Shown in pieces: positions 12,061 to 23,110 of a stretch of DNA of 64,000 bases. How positions within the stretch are numbered: position 1 is the first letter of the stretch; each line of letters starts with the position of its first letter. Both the position numbers and the translations under genes were made by a program. The notes under the pieces were generated by a model, which ran no database searches, was not told the origin of the DNA, and was given only the letters and a program-made list of their open reading frames with translations. This DNA comes from Pseudocercospora fijiensis CIRAD86 (Eukaryota; Ascomycota; Dothideomycetes; Mycosphaerellales; Mycosphaerellaceae), in assembly GCF_000340215.1 (NCBI RefSeq), contig NW_006921534.1:4649041-4713040 (forward strand), given 5' to 3'.

Positions 12061-15000
12061 CCGTCGAACACCCACCCTGGCAGTCCCCTTGTTAGGTTCC
12101 ACTTTATCCGGTGTAGCTCTATACAAACCTGCATTACTACTCGAACAGCGATACTGTCCGATTGGGTCTCGGATTCAGCCGTAGTAGAGCTTAGGGTTAA
12201 GAAGCCGATACCTTTACGAGTCGTCCCCTAGTAAAAGTTTTATAGCAAACCTTAGTAAGTAAAGAAGAAGGTATAGAAGAAGGCATAATAGAGGCGCTAA
12301 GTACGCTACCGAGACAGGTATATAGACAAATAGACTATAGATTAAGACCTTCTAATACTAATTAGCTACTACTAGCAACCGAGTCTCGGTTGTCTCGTAT
12401 ACGCTATCGACTAAGGCGCTATAAGCTTAGTAAAGACACACTTTAAGCCCTTCTCGAGCCGCCGAGTCTACTTAAGAAGTAGTTTAATATTAGTCTACTT
12501 ATAGCGAAGGTTAACCGTCTCGCGGAGGCAGTAAGGGACTTAAGGGTAGACGTAAACCTTCTATAGAAGGAGGTTAAGGAGTCGCTAGTAGTAGCTAGCT
12601 CCGCCGAAGAAGGCTCTCGAAGTAAGGCAATAGTTATTAAGAGAGCGGAGTTTGAGGCACTTTAGCGCTAGATAAACCGACTAGAAGAGACTATTGCCGA
12701 GCTCGTAAAGTCGCAGTACGCTTTAAGTATCGGCTATAAAGCTAATCTATAGGCAATAGCGACTATAGTTAATCGCTAGAGGTTAAAGCGCTAGCAGGCA
12801 CTAAATCTAGCTTTAGGCTCTCGAAGAAGGCATAGAGATTAGGCTAGTTGTGCTATATTATATTATATACCTTATATAAGGCGATAGGTCTATAATATAA
12901 GTAGGCGTAAGTTGTATAGTGCTTATCGTTCTTGTTAGTAGGCTAGTGTTTAAACTCCTAAGCGGTTCTTACGTACTTGTATAGGTAGCAACGTTAGCGT
13001 CGTAGAACAGCCTTCTAGTTATATATAGCGTTGCTACTACGAGCGAGGCGACGAGCTTCTTCGGCTATAGGAAGACTATTACCCTTCTTAATCTAATAGC
13101 GATAAGATCGAGAGCCGCTCGTATTATAGGTATAACCTAAGACAAATTAGCTATAGCTTCGAGGCCGTAGCGGAGTTAGAGTGCGCTATACCCTTAAAGC
13201 CGCCTCTATAGCCTATTTCTCGTTAATCTCTTGCTAACCGAGTTAGACTATTTGCTACGCTAGTGCTATACGGAAGTCGCGTTAGTAAGTAAACTGTTAG
13301 TCCTTTATCTACTGCTTATTACCTCGTAGAAGGATAAATGAGTTAACAACTAAAGCGTCGAGTAGGAAGTAGAACAAGGGGTGCTAACCCTTTTGTAACT
13401 TATACTATATCGAGCAATAATAGCGCAACTAGTTATAAATATTAACGCTACCTATATAGTTATTATATAGGGCAGCAATCTCTAGTAGAAGCATCTCTTG
13501 TTTGCCGTCGGTTATCTAATAAGGTCTTACGTACTTGTCGATATAGGCGTTGTTTCTAGCTCGAGGGCATACGCGAAGCCGTCGTATCCGCTTAAAGGGT
13601 CGACAACCCGTTATAAGGAACTAGACGAGGTTCCTATCTTGCTAGATCACCGCCGCTATACTATAAATTGCCTTGTAAAGTAGTATATCGTAGGGAAACT
13701 AGGTCGTCTTGCGATTAAGACCTAGGTATATAGATTTCTACCTTATACTATCTTTTTTCAAAGTCCCTAGTTTCTCGAAGGTTTTGCCTCGCTACGGCTA
13801 CGAGAGTAAGCTAGATCGTACCGTTCTAGTCGCTGCAATACCGAGATGTCGTAAGACTGCGAATAATAGTACGTTATTAAATAGGTTGTCTATAAAAATA
13901 TAGTAGAAGTATTATAGGAATAGAAGTTATAAGATTAGTCGAAGGATAGCCTACCGAAGCGAGCTTAGTTTAGCGCTTAGCGAGACGGTAGGCGATACGA
14001 TTAGGCTTTCGGTTAGTTCGGAAGTGCGGTCCGCGCGGGCCGCGCTTATATAACTTTCCTTCCTTATATTCTAAACTAAACATAATCTAGTGTTCTTACT
14101 ATAACTAACACCTCCTAGACCTCGTAACTCTCGCTCGCGGCGCTTCTTATTACTCTCTTTATAGCGCTCCTTCGCCTTAGCATCTATAAGAACCTCTAGC
14201 GTTACTACTAGGTGCTTAGCGACCGCCGCGGCGATAGAATCCGGGTCTTTATTAATCTCCTACTTATATACCTTCCGTAGACTCGAGAACAGGAAGGAAT
14301 ATAGGTACCTATCCTTATATAGGTATAGGATATAGTATCCGATTAGTATTAGCTTCCCTCGCATTATAATTATATGCCTAGATTTACTAGTAAAACAGAT
14401 TATACTCTCGTTAATAGATACATTAGTACTAGGTACGACTACCTCGCGGAATTTGCTATATAAAATGTTAGTAAGAGGTAGGATCTACGTCTAGCTAGGT
14501 AGGCCTCTTCTACTTAACGAGAGCGCGTTACTCCGGTACTATAAAGCAGCCTTAATCTGTTTGAACCGCTATTTACTTATATAACCGACAATAGGATGTA
14601 ATAGCTAGTATCTATCGTCGCGCTAATAATCGGACTTGTCGGCTATTTAGATTGCGGACATATAAATAATAACACCTACGAAGATCCGTATTGTTAGCTT
14701 GTCTACCGGCTTCTATAGATAGCCGGAAACGACGATCTTATTACCCTTCTTAAAGTCCGGCTTATTAATAGTATACTCGTTAGTGCAGTTAACGAGTCGG
14801 TCTATAACCTTATAGGTCTAGAAGAGTAAGAAGAAGCGATACTAGACGTTGTCTAGTAACGATAGGTTACTACTTAGGTCTGTAGGCAAATTAACCTGCC
14901 GCCGGTAAGGGGTGCTAGTTAGTAGCTCGTAGCGACCTTCTATTGTCTCTCCGTCCTTCGGATAATATAGTCTACCTACCCTACTATCTACCCCTATATC

Positions 15001-15422
15001 TTCGATCTCTTTATCTCCTTCTACGACTTCCGTAGGCTTACTCTCTACGCCGCTTAGTATAGGCTCTCCTGCCTTCTTAAATACCGGCTCCCTTCCTTTA
15101 GTTAGCTAATTAGCATTTAACTTATCCTCGTCTATTAATTTAGCGGACATATCTAGCTAATTGTTATTACTATCGTCGTTATAACCCTCTTCTATAAAGG
15201 CCTAGAAGCTCGCTATATTGTTATATGCTTCTTAGCAGGATTAAGTTTAGAAATACGAAGGCAATTAAGTCGTATATGTAGGCCGACAGCGGCAACAAGG
15301 GCTAAGCGCTTAAAGAGGCTTAACGTACCTATAAACGAGGCTAATTAAGGCCTGTTTATTTACCTACAGTCTACCTTCCGAAAGCTAACTATATAGACAC
15401 TATAGGGGTTGATCCCTATTTA
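12061..15422 (-). mobile_element. piggyBac-type DNA transposon, RIP-eroded
   Basis: A single minus-strand transposase frame fills most of the block (15151 to about 12900). Strong CA/TG depletion begins near 12180 and ends near 15420. A TTAA occurs at 15419-15422 at the right-hand border and others at 12039 and 12055 on the left. I could not align convincing inverted repeats at these TTAA sites, so the ends given are approximate. It lies between the amylase gene and a gene-poor stretch. Confidence 0.75.
12900..15151 (-). pseudogene. piggyBac transposase (DDE_Tnp_1_7) remnant
   Basis: Reading down the minus strand from an ATG at 15151, an acidic N-terminus is followed by the piggyBac core. Landmarks are IADKSDY (about 14640), VVVPSTNVSINESIICFTSK (about 14440-14385), MRGKLILIGYYIL (about 14365-14325), YYIFIDNLF (about 13905-13880), and a block near 13455-13420 reading SVNIYNQLR where the family has V-D-I-A-D-Q-L-R. 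Two Asp residues there are Asn, the change expected from TGA(C/T) to TAA(C/T). Many TAG codons interrupt the frame. Plus-strand frames in the same place, including one that looks like a coiled coil near 12500-12720, are shadows. Confidence 0.85.
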
Positions 15423-17221
15423 ACCGACGAACGCCGCTTAGCAACGAGTTATTACAGGGGATGTGGCTCGAACAAAAATCAGCACTGTACCTTGCAGTGG
15501 ATCTCGACACGGGTATTGACCGGGATCTACTATCCCTGTCGACCGAATTTCTCAGCACAGCATCAAGTGGGCTTCCACCCTTAAATGGCGCCATGAAGCG
15601 GTTCGGACCAGCGTTCATGACAGCTCTCCCATTCGTGCTTTACACTCGCTTGTGGCGTGCCCTTCCTTGCCAGTGGAGATCTTATCTCTATCAAAATTGT
15701 TGGGCTTCGACTGCAGAGATGAGCTGAACTGGGGCCTAGGGCCTGTTTCTGATAGACGACAAGTCCCAATCAATATGGTAGCGCCATATGAACCACAATC
15801 ATTTCGTCATATCTGTCCTTATCAAAATCGATGCATTAGGCTCGAAGACCGCGGCTGTGTCACCTGTTGTACCACTTCAGGCGTCAGCTCGATCGCCAGA
15901 ATATCCATGGACTCAGTGACAGCACATACATCGTATGCGAATCGAAGACGAGATGGCCTTTGAAGGCGACTGAGCCAGATTGCCGCGACGGAATTATTGC
16001 AGAGAAACCGTGAGCCATGGGCCGTGTCGAGTCGAGTTAGATTAAGTCTGCCTTGACTCTCAAGCTCTGTATTCAGGGCAGGCATCATTATCCGCACAAA
16101 CTTGGGTGAGTAGCCAGTCAGTCACTATCTCGTGGTGGATTCATCATTCGACAAGCTGCAGGTGTAGTCGACTTTTCTCTCGAAAATTTGAGTTCACGGA
16201 GCGAAGCGAAGCGAAGCGAGCCAACGAGCGTGGCGGTGGCGCGAACCCTTCCCGCCGTCCACAGCTTTCGGAAGTCGTTGCCGAAGACGAAGACGCCACA
16301 GCCAGCCCTTTCTTTCTATTCGAAACAGATTTCATTCCCAACGCTGCTTGGATCCAAAAAGAAAATTTTTCTCTTCATCTCAAGAACATGTTCGAAGTAG
16401 TGGACACGATCTGTCGAATTCTTCTTCTTCATTGTTAACCACTCGAAATAGTTTGCTAGCATAGTTGTCACGATGATAACGAGCATACCATACCGGTCCG
16501 GCCAAGAGAGGAGCTGACACTTGCTAGGTACCAGGGCACTGGAGTCGTGTCTTTCCTGTCGTCCTTCATACCAACTTCAAGCACAAATCGAAGCAAGGTT
16601 TTCACGCTCTGGTCTCAGGCGCGACCTCGACACCACAACTAAAGATAGCTATGGCATGCCACATTGAGCCTATTGCGACTTTGCCGTCTAGGCATTGATG
16701 GGAGGAAGGGTTGACATCCCATGCGTGAACAGATGATGACACAGGAGGCTGGCAAACGGACGCAAGGAGGTTCTGACGGGTCACGCAGAGGTGACAATTG
16801 GAAGCGAGTGACAAAAGCTTGCGGTACGACTGACTTGCACTTGGCCAACCTAGGCCGTAAGAACACCTCGAATCAGGTACGGCTAAAGGGATTCACTACA
16901 GTTGCGAAGCATTCTGTGTCATTTTCGGCTTGGCCTAAAGAGCAACAATTGCTCATGATTGATTCTGTGCCATGAGGTTTGACGTAGCGTTCAGCTCTGG
17001 CCTTACCGACGATGAATCTCCTTGACAGAAAGAACGATGAATCAGCGGCAGGGCCCTGATGGATGATGTTCCTCCACAATCCATTAAAAATTGTCATCCT
17101 CTCGATCTGTTCTTCCATCTGCAGTCTACAGTGTCCCTCCCTCCTTCTTCATTTCAAAACAGTACAACTCATAATTCGTGATCTCGTTGAAACGCTAGAA
17201 CGCAAAAATTGAAGAAACTCG
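15423..17221. other. gene-free stretch of normal composition
   Basis: Composition is ordinary and unaffected by RIP. Short frames occur on both strands (for example 15461-15727 and 16106-16438 on +), but none shows a domain, signal peptide or codon pattern I can defend. A GCGAAGC/GCGAAGCGAGC pentamer run is present at about 16200-16222. The last about 60 bases are probably the 3' untranslated region of the minus-strand gene that ends at 17222. Confidence 0.5.
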
Positions 17222-19037
17222 TCAACCCATCTTCAATCCAGTTTCACTAAGGATTCTGATGGCGTCCTCGGGGCTGTAGCCGATGAACAGTGGTCCATTG
17301 ATGACAATCTGTGGAGTGGCCGAATTTTGAGGTGTTGAAGTACGGGGTGCTGGCTGAGGCTTCGCTTTCTCTTTCTCCGTAGCAGGCTCTGGCTCTGGCT
17401 TCTGCGCTCGAGTGGCAGGCTCTTGCGATTTAGGCTGACCAGGCTGAGGCCTACTCATGCCCATGGCTTGCAGTGCCCTGTGGTCAAACGGGCACTTTCC
17501 AGCAGGCTTCGGGTCTGCCTTGGATTCTGGGGCAGGCTGCTTGGCACTTTGAAGTGCAGATGAATCAACTTGAACTGGTTGGCTACTGCGCTCACTCTCA
17601 GGTTTGTCGTCATATCGTGCCGGCACCGGTATCCCCCAAGGTCTGCTGGGCGATTCTCCGACACGAATCTCTCGCACAGGACGTTCGAAATGTGGAAGTC
17701 GATCTTCCTCTCCCTCTCGCTCCACATCTCCAGCTTCTGGTGCCTGTGCGCTAATACTTCTAGCCCACTTGCGAATCTTCTCGTCACTGACTGCATCGTC
17801 ATATCGTTCGTCGTCTTGCTCCTCCGGATCGGGCTCCTCTGGCAGCATTTCCTTATGTTTCTGACCCAAGCCTTGAATCATCGAGACGAGATTACCGTAC
17901 TTGGCGTCCAACTGCTTGATCTGTTCTTCGTTGCTCTGATATCGTAAGATGCATACCTCGTGACTTCGAGGCAGCTCGTTCTTGTGTCTCTCAAAATAAG
18001 TCGCCACCTCTTCGGGCGAATGCTGATCTAAGAAGCGGATCGGACATACGCCAACCTCGGCATTCTCAATCTGTGGCTGCTCTGGAACTTTGCTGGGAGC
18101 CTGCTCTGCTACCGGAGATGCTGCGGGAGAAGCACTGTAGTGATCAGAGAGACCGCAGATTTCAGCTTTGATGGGATCAAAGAAGCTTGCTCTCCTGCTC
18201 CCTCTACGCGAAAAGCTATCCCGTCCGTTCACGTAACTGCTCTGACTTACTCGCGTGCTTGCAGCGACACTTCCATTCGGTGCATTCCTCTCGTATCGGC
18301 TCAGCACGCCGGCAGCATGCGAGCTCAGCTTCTTCTTCTTCGCCATGGCCGCGAAGGGGCAGCCAAGTTGACTAGGTTTGCCCTCAACAGTAAAGTCTTG
18401 TTCCAAAGGCGACTCGGATATCGATGGCATCACCGAGCTGGAGCCTTCTGGTTTGTCTGCAGAAGGCCCTGACCAGATCTTCACGCCATGAGCGGCTGTG
18501 TCCAAGGAAAGGCTGCTGCTGAGTTGCTGGGCAGCTGATATTGCAGACCTGACCTTGTTCGCCGCGTCTTTTGCGTGGATGTCTGGTCTCGTATCCAAGA
18601 TCTCGGCGACGGTTCTCGGTGCAAATATGTCTTGATTCGGCTGTCCCGGAGAAGAAGTGAGGCTCAAAGGTGGCGTGGCCGTCTGTTCAGAGCTGCAGAG
18701 CTTCGCAAGTTCATTGTACTGCGATTCCAAAGGTCAGCTTACTGTTCCGAAGTAGTGTCGCGTCTTACTCGCATCAAGCACACAGATATCAGCGTCAATT
18801 TGAAAGTCTATCACTGCCGCACACGGCGACTACAGGTCTAGAGCTAAAGATGTTCATCACAAGAGCAATCAAGATGCAGTGTTCAAGGAAAGTGGACTGT
18901 CGTACCTGCTCCCGCGCATTCGCAAGCTTCCGTTCCAGGGCCTGGTGCTGCCCATACAGTTTCTGATATTCGTCCTGCAATGCTCCGAAGCCTGCCGATA
19001 GCTCTTGAACCAGTCTGTCCACCGCGACACTATCCAT
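17222..19037 (-). CDS. coiled-coil protein with three Cys-Pro motifs, function unknown
   Basis: Two exons fit: 19037-18906 (44 codons) and 18718-17222, joined by a 187-base GT-AG intron with a CTGAC branch-like site near its end. The product is 542 residues. The join is supported because the N-terminal heptad pattern (LVQELSAGFGALQDEYQKLY ...) continues across it into YNELAKL. The middle and C-terminal parts are disordered and Pro/Glu/Gln-rich. Three Cys-Pro motifs stand out: GCPFAAMA at about residue 164, VCPIRFL at about 269 and KCPFDHRAL at about 453. A second ordered segment surrounds the middle motif (HSPEEVATYFERHKNELPRS), and the C-terminus ends in a short conserved-looking helix (SPEDAIRILSETGLKMG). 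I do not recognise the family. CP motifs can bind heme or metals, but could also be structural here. Confidence 0.75.
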
Positions 19038-19294
19038 AGCGTGTGTCAGCGCTCGGGGTGAGGGTGTGTGCGGAGTCGGCCTGATGCCTGCGAAGGACGT
19101 ATCTGGGCGTGATCATGCGCCGGAGTCGGGTGCCTTGACGTCGCGACAGGCAGCCTATGTTTTCCCGACCGTGACGTTTGAGTCAGTCCGGCGCGATGCG
19201 CAATATGCGATATGCGATCCAAAGTGTTGAAGCTGTGGTCGATCTCTGAAGACGAGATGTGTGAGTTGGGGAGCGCGTCATTCCTCAGCAGCGC
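19038..19294. other. promoter region of the CP-motif gene
   Basis: GC-rich, normal-composition sequence upstream of the minus-strand gene starting at 19037. An overlapping minus-strand frame (19315-19046) has no recognisable content. The hAT transposon is inserted at 19303, about 265 bases upstream of the start codon, so it may sit in or near the promoter. Confidence 0.5.
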
Positions 19295-19302
19295 GAAGTC
19301 AA
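19295..19302. repeat. 8-bp target site duplication of the hAT element, left copy
   Basis: GAAGTCAA directly precedes the CAGGGGTCGAC terminus at 19303, and the same eight bases follow the other terminus at 21713-21720. An 8-bp duplication is the hallmark of hAT insertion. Confidence 0.93.
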
Positions 19303-21712
19303 CAGGGGTCGACAAACCTCATTCGGTCGCGCGCGTGCGACTATTAATAACACACAATATAGTGCGACTATTATTGACTCGCAAGGCATAACTCGCAGGC
19401 ACTAAATATATAGATATTGCTGTATAGACCTCAAAGACCTCACTGTCGCTTTAGGTTAGTAGATCTTAGATATCTACTCTTCTAAATACTGTCTCCGGCT
19501 CCGCCTTTTCTATATACTCGTTATAGGCAGGCAGATTGCTATTCAAACTGTCGCTTACAGCGTCGTAGACTGCACCTTATAATAGCACTATCGCATTAGT
19601 AATAGCGGCTACTTCTTCTTCGTCTATTTGCCTATTCTATTCTAGTATAAACGTATTACCTTTTAAGGGGGTTGTCCGCTTCCGCTTCTTGCTCTATAGC
19701 TCCTACTCTCTACGTAGGACTCGATAGTTAAAGTAGATAAAGATTAGCTAGTTAAGTCGCTCTATTATTAGACGAGAACGAAGCCTCGTCTATATTAGCT
19801 TAAGAGCCGAGAAGGTCCGCTTAGTAGTAACTATATTAGTAGTAGTCTAACAAAGCCGTAAGGCATAGGCTGCTAGTAATAGTAAGGCAGCGGCCTTATA
19901 GCTCTAGAATAGCTTTATATTACTATAGCGTGTCTAGCAGTCGTTAAAGGCAATAAAGCTACCTCTTCTATAGATATAGTCGTAGAAATTAGTCTTAATT
20001 AATAGTAGGTTATCTATATTAGAGGTTGTTAACCGCAAGGCGTTAAGAACGAGAGCCTATTTAGTTAGTAACAGTTTAATTCCTTTAATAACCGTAGAAG
20101 GGTTAAGGAAGTAGGCCGCCTAATAGTGCTTATTTACCTGCCTTAAGAAGCGCTCCTACTAGCCTATAATAGTCGCTATTAACTTCCTTATATTAAGGAC
20201 AAATTAGACACCTTCGAGAAGCTCTTAAATTAGTAGTAGACTCGTAGCAATCTGCTTCTCGAGGGTCGCTTTGTAAGCAAACTAGCGAGGTATTACCTTG
20301 TCTATTATAGCCTCTTTTAACTAAGATAGGATAAGCTAATTATTAAGTAGTTCGAGAAGGTCGACAGCCGCTTAGAGTTTAGTCTAGAATGCGTAGTCTA
20401 TAATAGTATTCTTAGCCTCGTAATCTAGCGTACTAAGATAGTCGCGAACGAGCTCTTAAAGGGCATATTTAGAGCGTAGAAGTAACTTAAATAAGGCGAT
20501 TATAGTCGGCTACCGAGTCTTATATATGCTAATTAGCGAGAAGGTCTTGCTATAGACCGCTACCTGCTTCTTCTTTAAGAGCTAATATATCGCCTTCTTC
20601 CGCGATAGGTAACTAACAACGTGCTAAGCCTCGTCGTAAAGGCCTTGTAACTTAGGGTATTTAAAGAGGTCTCTTATTAACAACGCTCTGCCGTATAAGT
20701 CGTAGGGCACTATAATAACGTAACTTAGCTCTTCGTTATCTTCTAACAGACGTATTATCTTTAGGTTTATAGTATATATATTAAATGCGATTAAGCTAAT
20801 CTTCGAGAGGTCGCCGCCGGTAAGCTATTAGCACTTTACCTTCGTCTAACGCGCGCCTTCTTTACTAGATTCATCGACTGTCTCTATCTAGCGCGTCTCG
20901 AGGGTATAGCAACTAGTAGAGTCGATAAGCGACAATATTATAATGCCTATTCTATTACTATCGGAGGTACTATTAATTTGTAAGTTTAGCTCGTTATAAT
21001 ACGCGACCTTTGCTATTACCTTCTCTTCTATCTTCTCGAAGTGCCGTAGTAATAGAACGCGTCGAATTCGGGCCTTATAAGGTAGCTTAAATAAAGGGTA
21101 AAGGGCGGCGAATAGAGCCTTTACTACTAACTTCTCGAAGAAGGTAAACGGCTCGTTCTTTTTAAAACAAATAGCACTATATAGCTCCTCGAGATAATCG
21201 TGCTAAGCGTTAGTTAACGCGACCTATAGCAATTTTATCTGCTCCGGCGACGATAGCACCTTGCCTGTTTTTATCGCTTCTAACCGCTTCTTATACTCGT
21301 CGATATAGTCCTTATTTCGAGCTAGATCCTTTACCGCGTCGTAGCTATAGAAGCGACAAGAAATACGCCGCTTTGCTCGGTAGTCGTTATACTACTTAAA
21401 AAAGCGATAAATAAGGTTATTAGGCTTAGCTATTTGAAACACGTAATAAGAGGCGACGATAAGGATAACTAAGCGATAAGAGGTGCTATTTAGATAGCAA
21501 TAACAGCGACGACGAAGTATAAGGTAGAGGAAATATAACTATATAGCAGAAAGCGCGATTTCGACGCGTTTTAGTAGAAAACTATATACTATACTATATG
21601 TATGTTAACCTAGGACCGACTCATAAAAAACACTATACAAATAACCCACAATAGGTCGCTCGCGGTAACGCGCGTGCGATTAACCATAAATCGCACACAA
21701 AGTCGACCCCTG
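19303..21712 (-). mobile_element. complete hAT-type DNA transposon, RIP-eroded (2.41 kb)
   Basis: The ends are inverted copies of CAGGGGTCGAC, flanked by the direct repeat GAAGTCAA on both sides, so both borders are known to the base. Just inside each end lie further GCGCGTGCGA-like words in opposite orientation, probable transposase binding sites. The interior encodes one minus-strand transposase. CA/TG depletion covers the interior but stops at the element ends, which shows that RIP stayed within the repeat here. Confidence 0.93.
19400..21500 (-). pseudogene. hAT transposase (DUF659-like plus C-terminal dimerisation) remnant
   Basis: One minus-strand frame reads through with TAG interruptions. 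Landmarks are LIDSTSCYTLETR followed by a stop at an expected Trp (about 20930-20890), VDESSKEGAR (about 20880-20850), LYGRALLIRDLFKYPKL (about 20700-20650), and the C-terminal block TKRTFSALKLI and TRLRSRL with IFIYFNYRVLR (about 19830-19720), which matches the hAT C-terminal dimerisation region. The family assignment is supported independently by the CAGGG terminus and 8-bp duplication. The coding capacity is destroyed. Confidence 0.8.
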
Positions 21713-22263
21713 GAAGTCAAGGTCGATTTGAAAGCGGACGGACAATCAACCCGAGACACCGAGATCGGACAGTGAGGAGAGTTGCCAGCTCTTAGATGAC
21801 AAGGAGTATCATCAATCCATTTGTACGGACAGACAGAACATCAAACATCCTTTCCTGCAAAGTTGGTAGCGAAGAAAGGTCAAGAAGATGGATGCTACGT
21901 TCTAGAAGATCCACCGGTGGCTTCGACTATGCTTCGGATCTGATAATGATGCATCGGATCAGATAAGCTGTCGAGAATAGAACTGTGAACCACATGGCAA
22001 GGAAAATAAAGACATGGTATTTCAGCCTAGGAAGAAGTCAATCGGAGTGGAATGATACTTGATAATGCTCAATACCAGACCTATCTTGTCCAGCGTCCGG
22101 CAAGAAGAACATACCGTCGTTGCATTCTCGCATCTTGTGAAACTTGTCAGGCACCAAGTCTGCCTTAATCCACCCCCGATCGCCGCATACACCCCATCGC
22201 GAGCGAACCACACCTGCCCATTGACACCATCCCATATACCCGCCTATCGCATACTCAGACAAG
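21713..22263. other. intergenic, upstream of MRP10
   Basis: The first eight bases are the right-hand copy of the hAT target duplication. The rest is normal-composition sequence with short meaningless frames. The promoter of the MRP10-like gene must lie here. No motif was identified with confidence. Confidence 0.5.
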
Positions 22264-22654
22264 ATGGTCGCAGGCAAAACCTCGAGAGAAGCCCTCGCCC
22301 GCGCCGCCGCCCAACCCACACCCAAACTCCCACCTCTCCCCAAACTAAAAGTCAGAAAACCAGATCAAGCCAATACGAATCCATGTATAAGCATAATGGC
22401 AAGCATGTTAGGTGAGTGAGTGAGCGAGCGAGCGTAGCGACCATCTTACAATTTTTGGACCTCGCTAACTAACGTTCGGTCATACAGGCTGCTGGGCATC
22501 ATCAGGCTACACAACAGCAGGATGCGCGGCGCTAGAACAACAATTACGAGTATGCATGGATGCGAGAAAACCTGGACAGCAGGCTAAGAGTCCGATAAAC
22601 CATCATTTGTCGAGGTTTTATCCGAAGATTATTGGACCGCATAAGAGGAAGTGA
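22264..22654 (+). CDS. MRP10: mitochondrial small-subunit ribosomal protein Mrp10 (mS37), CHCH protein
   Basis: Two exons fit: 22264-22411 and 22488-22654, giving 104 residues. The 76-base intron has a GTGAGT donor, a GCTAAC branch site and a CAG acceptor. The product is basic at both ends, starts MVAGKTSREALARAAAQPT, and contains a twin CX9C motif: C-(ISIMASMLG)-C followed by C-(AALEQQLRV)-C. This is the CHCH fold imported and oxidised by the Mia40 pathway. The size and C-terminal NHHLSRFYPKI agree with fungal Mrp10. The intron falls exactly at the second Cys region, splitting the Gly codon before GCW. Neighbours are unrelated housekeeping genes. Confidence 0.92.
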
Positions 22655-23110
22655 TGAGGATTCACGAGAGATGGTGGGATGAGCCAACATTAAAATATGC
22701 GGCCATGGCATTCTGGAGTGTTATATGCTCGCTCGCTCGCTCCACGCGTGCGCGTTTGAGGGCGGCTCAGATGGGAAGGGAGGTGAGAGATGGATGGTAT
22801 CTCTAAGGACAGCAGAGGCAGATACCCAACAACGAGCCCGCTGCAGGGGGACATTGTAGCGCTTAGCCACGGCCAGGATGAAAGTGCGAGCACAATGATC
22901 TACACGACGACGAAATGATGTACAGCTAGACTGTTGTTGGCATTGTACATTTGATTTGCAAGCGAGAGCTATTTTATCTACGCAAGCGACAAAGCTGCGG
23001 ATTGTATGGCTGTGAGCCAACTGCTACCCTATGCAATCACTTCTCCGTGGTATCATTTAAAGGCGTAATCCGTCAACTCTTGCGTCTCCGATCTCCCCAG
23101 TCCATCTCTA
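22655..23110. other. convergent 3' flanks of MRP10 and the Aha1 gene
   Basis: No gene is seen. A GCTCGCTCGCTCGCTCC simple repeat lies at about 22726-22742. The two flanking genes converge here, so the stretch should hold both 3' ends and their polyadenylation signals. Confidence 0.5.

Noticed and set aside
12380..13700. Plus-strand coiled-coil-like reading in the 12-14 kb block
   Set aside because: The minus strand in the same place reads as a piggyBac transposase with recognisable catalytic blocks. The plus reading is its shadow.
12039..15422. TTAA sites as exact piggyBac ends
   Set aside because: TTAA is common, and the sequences just inside the candidate sites do not form a convincing inverted repeat, so exact ends are not claimed.
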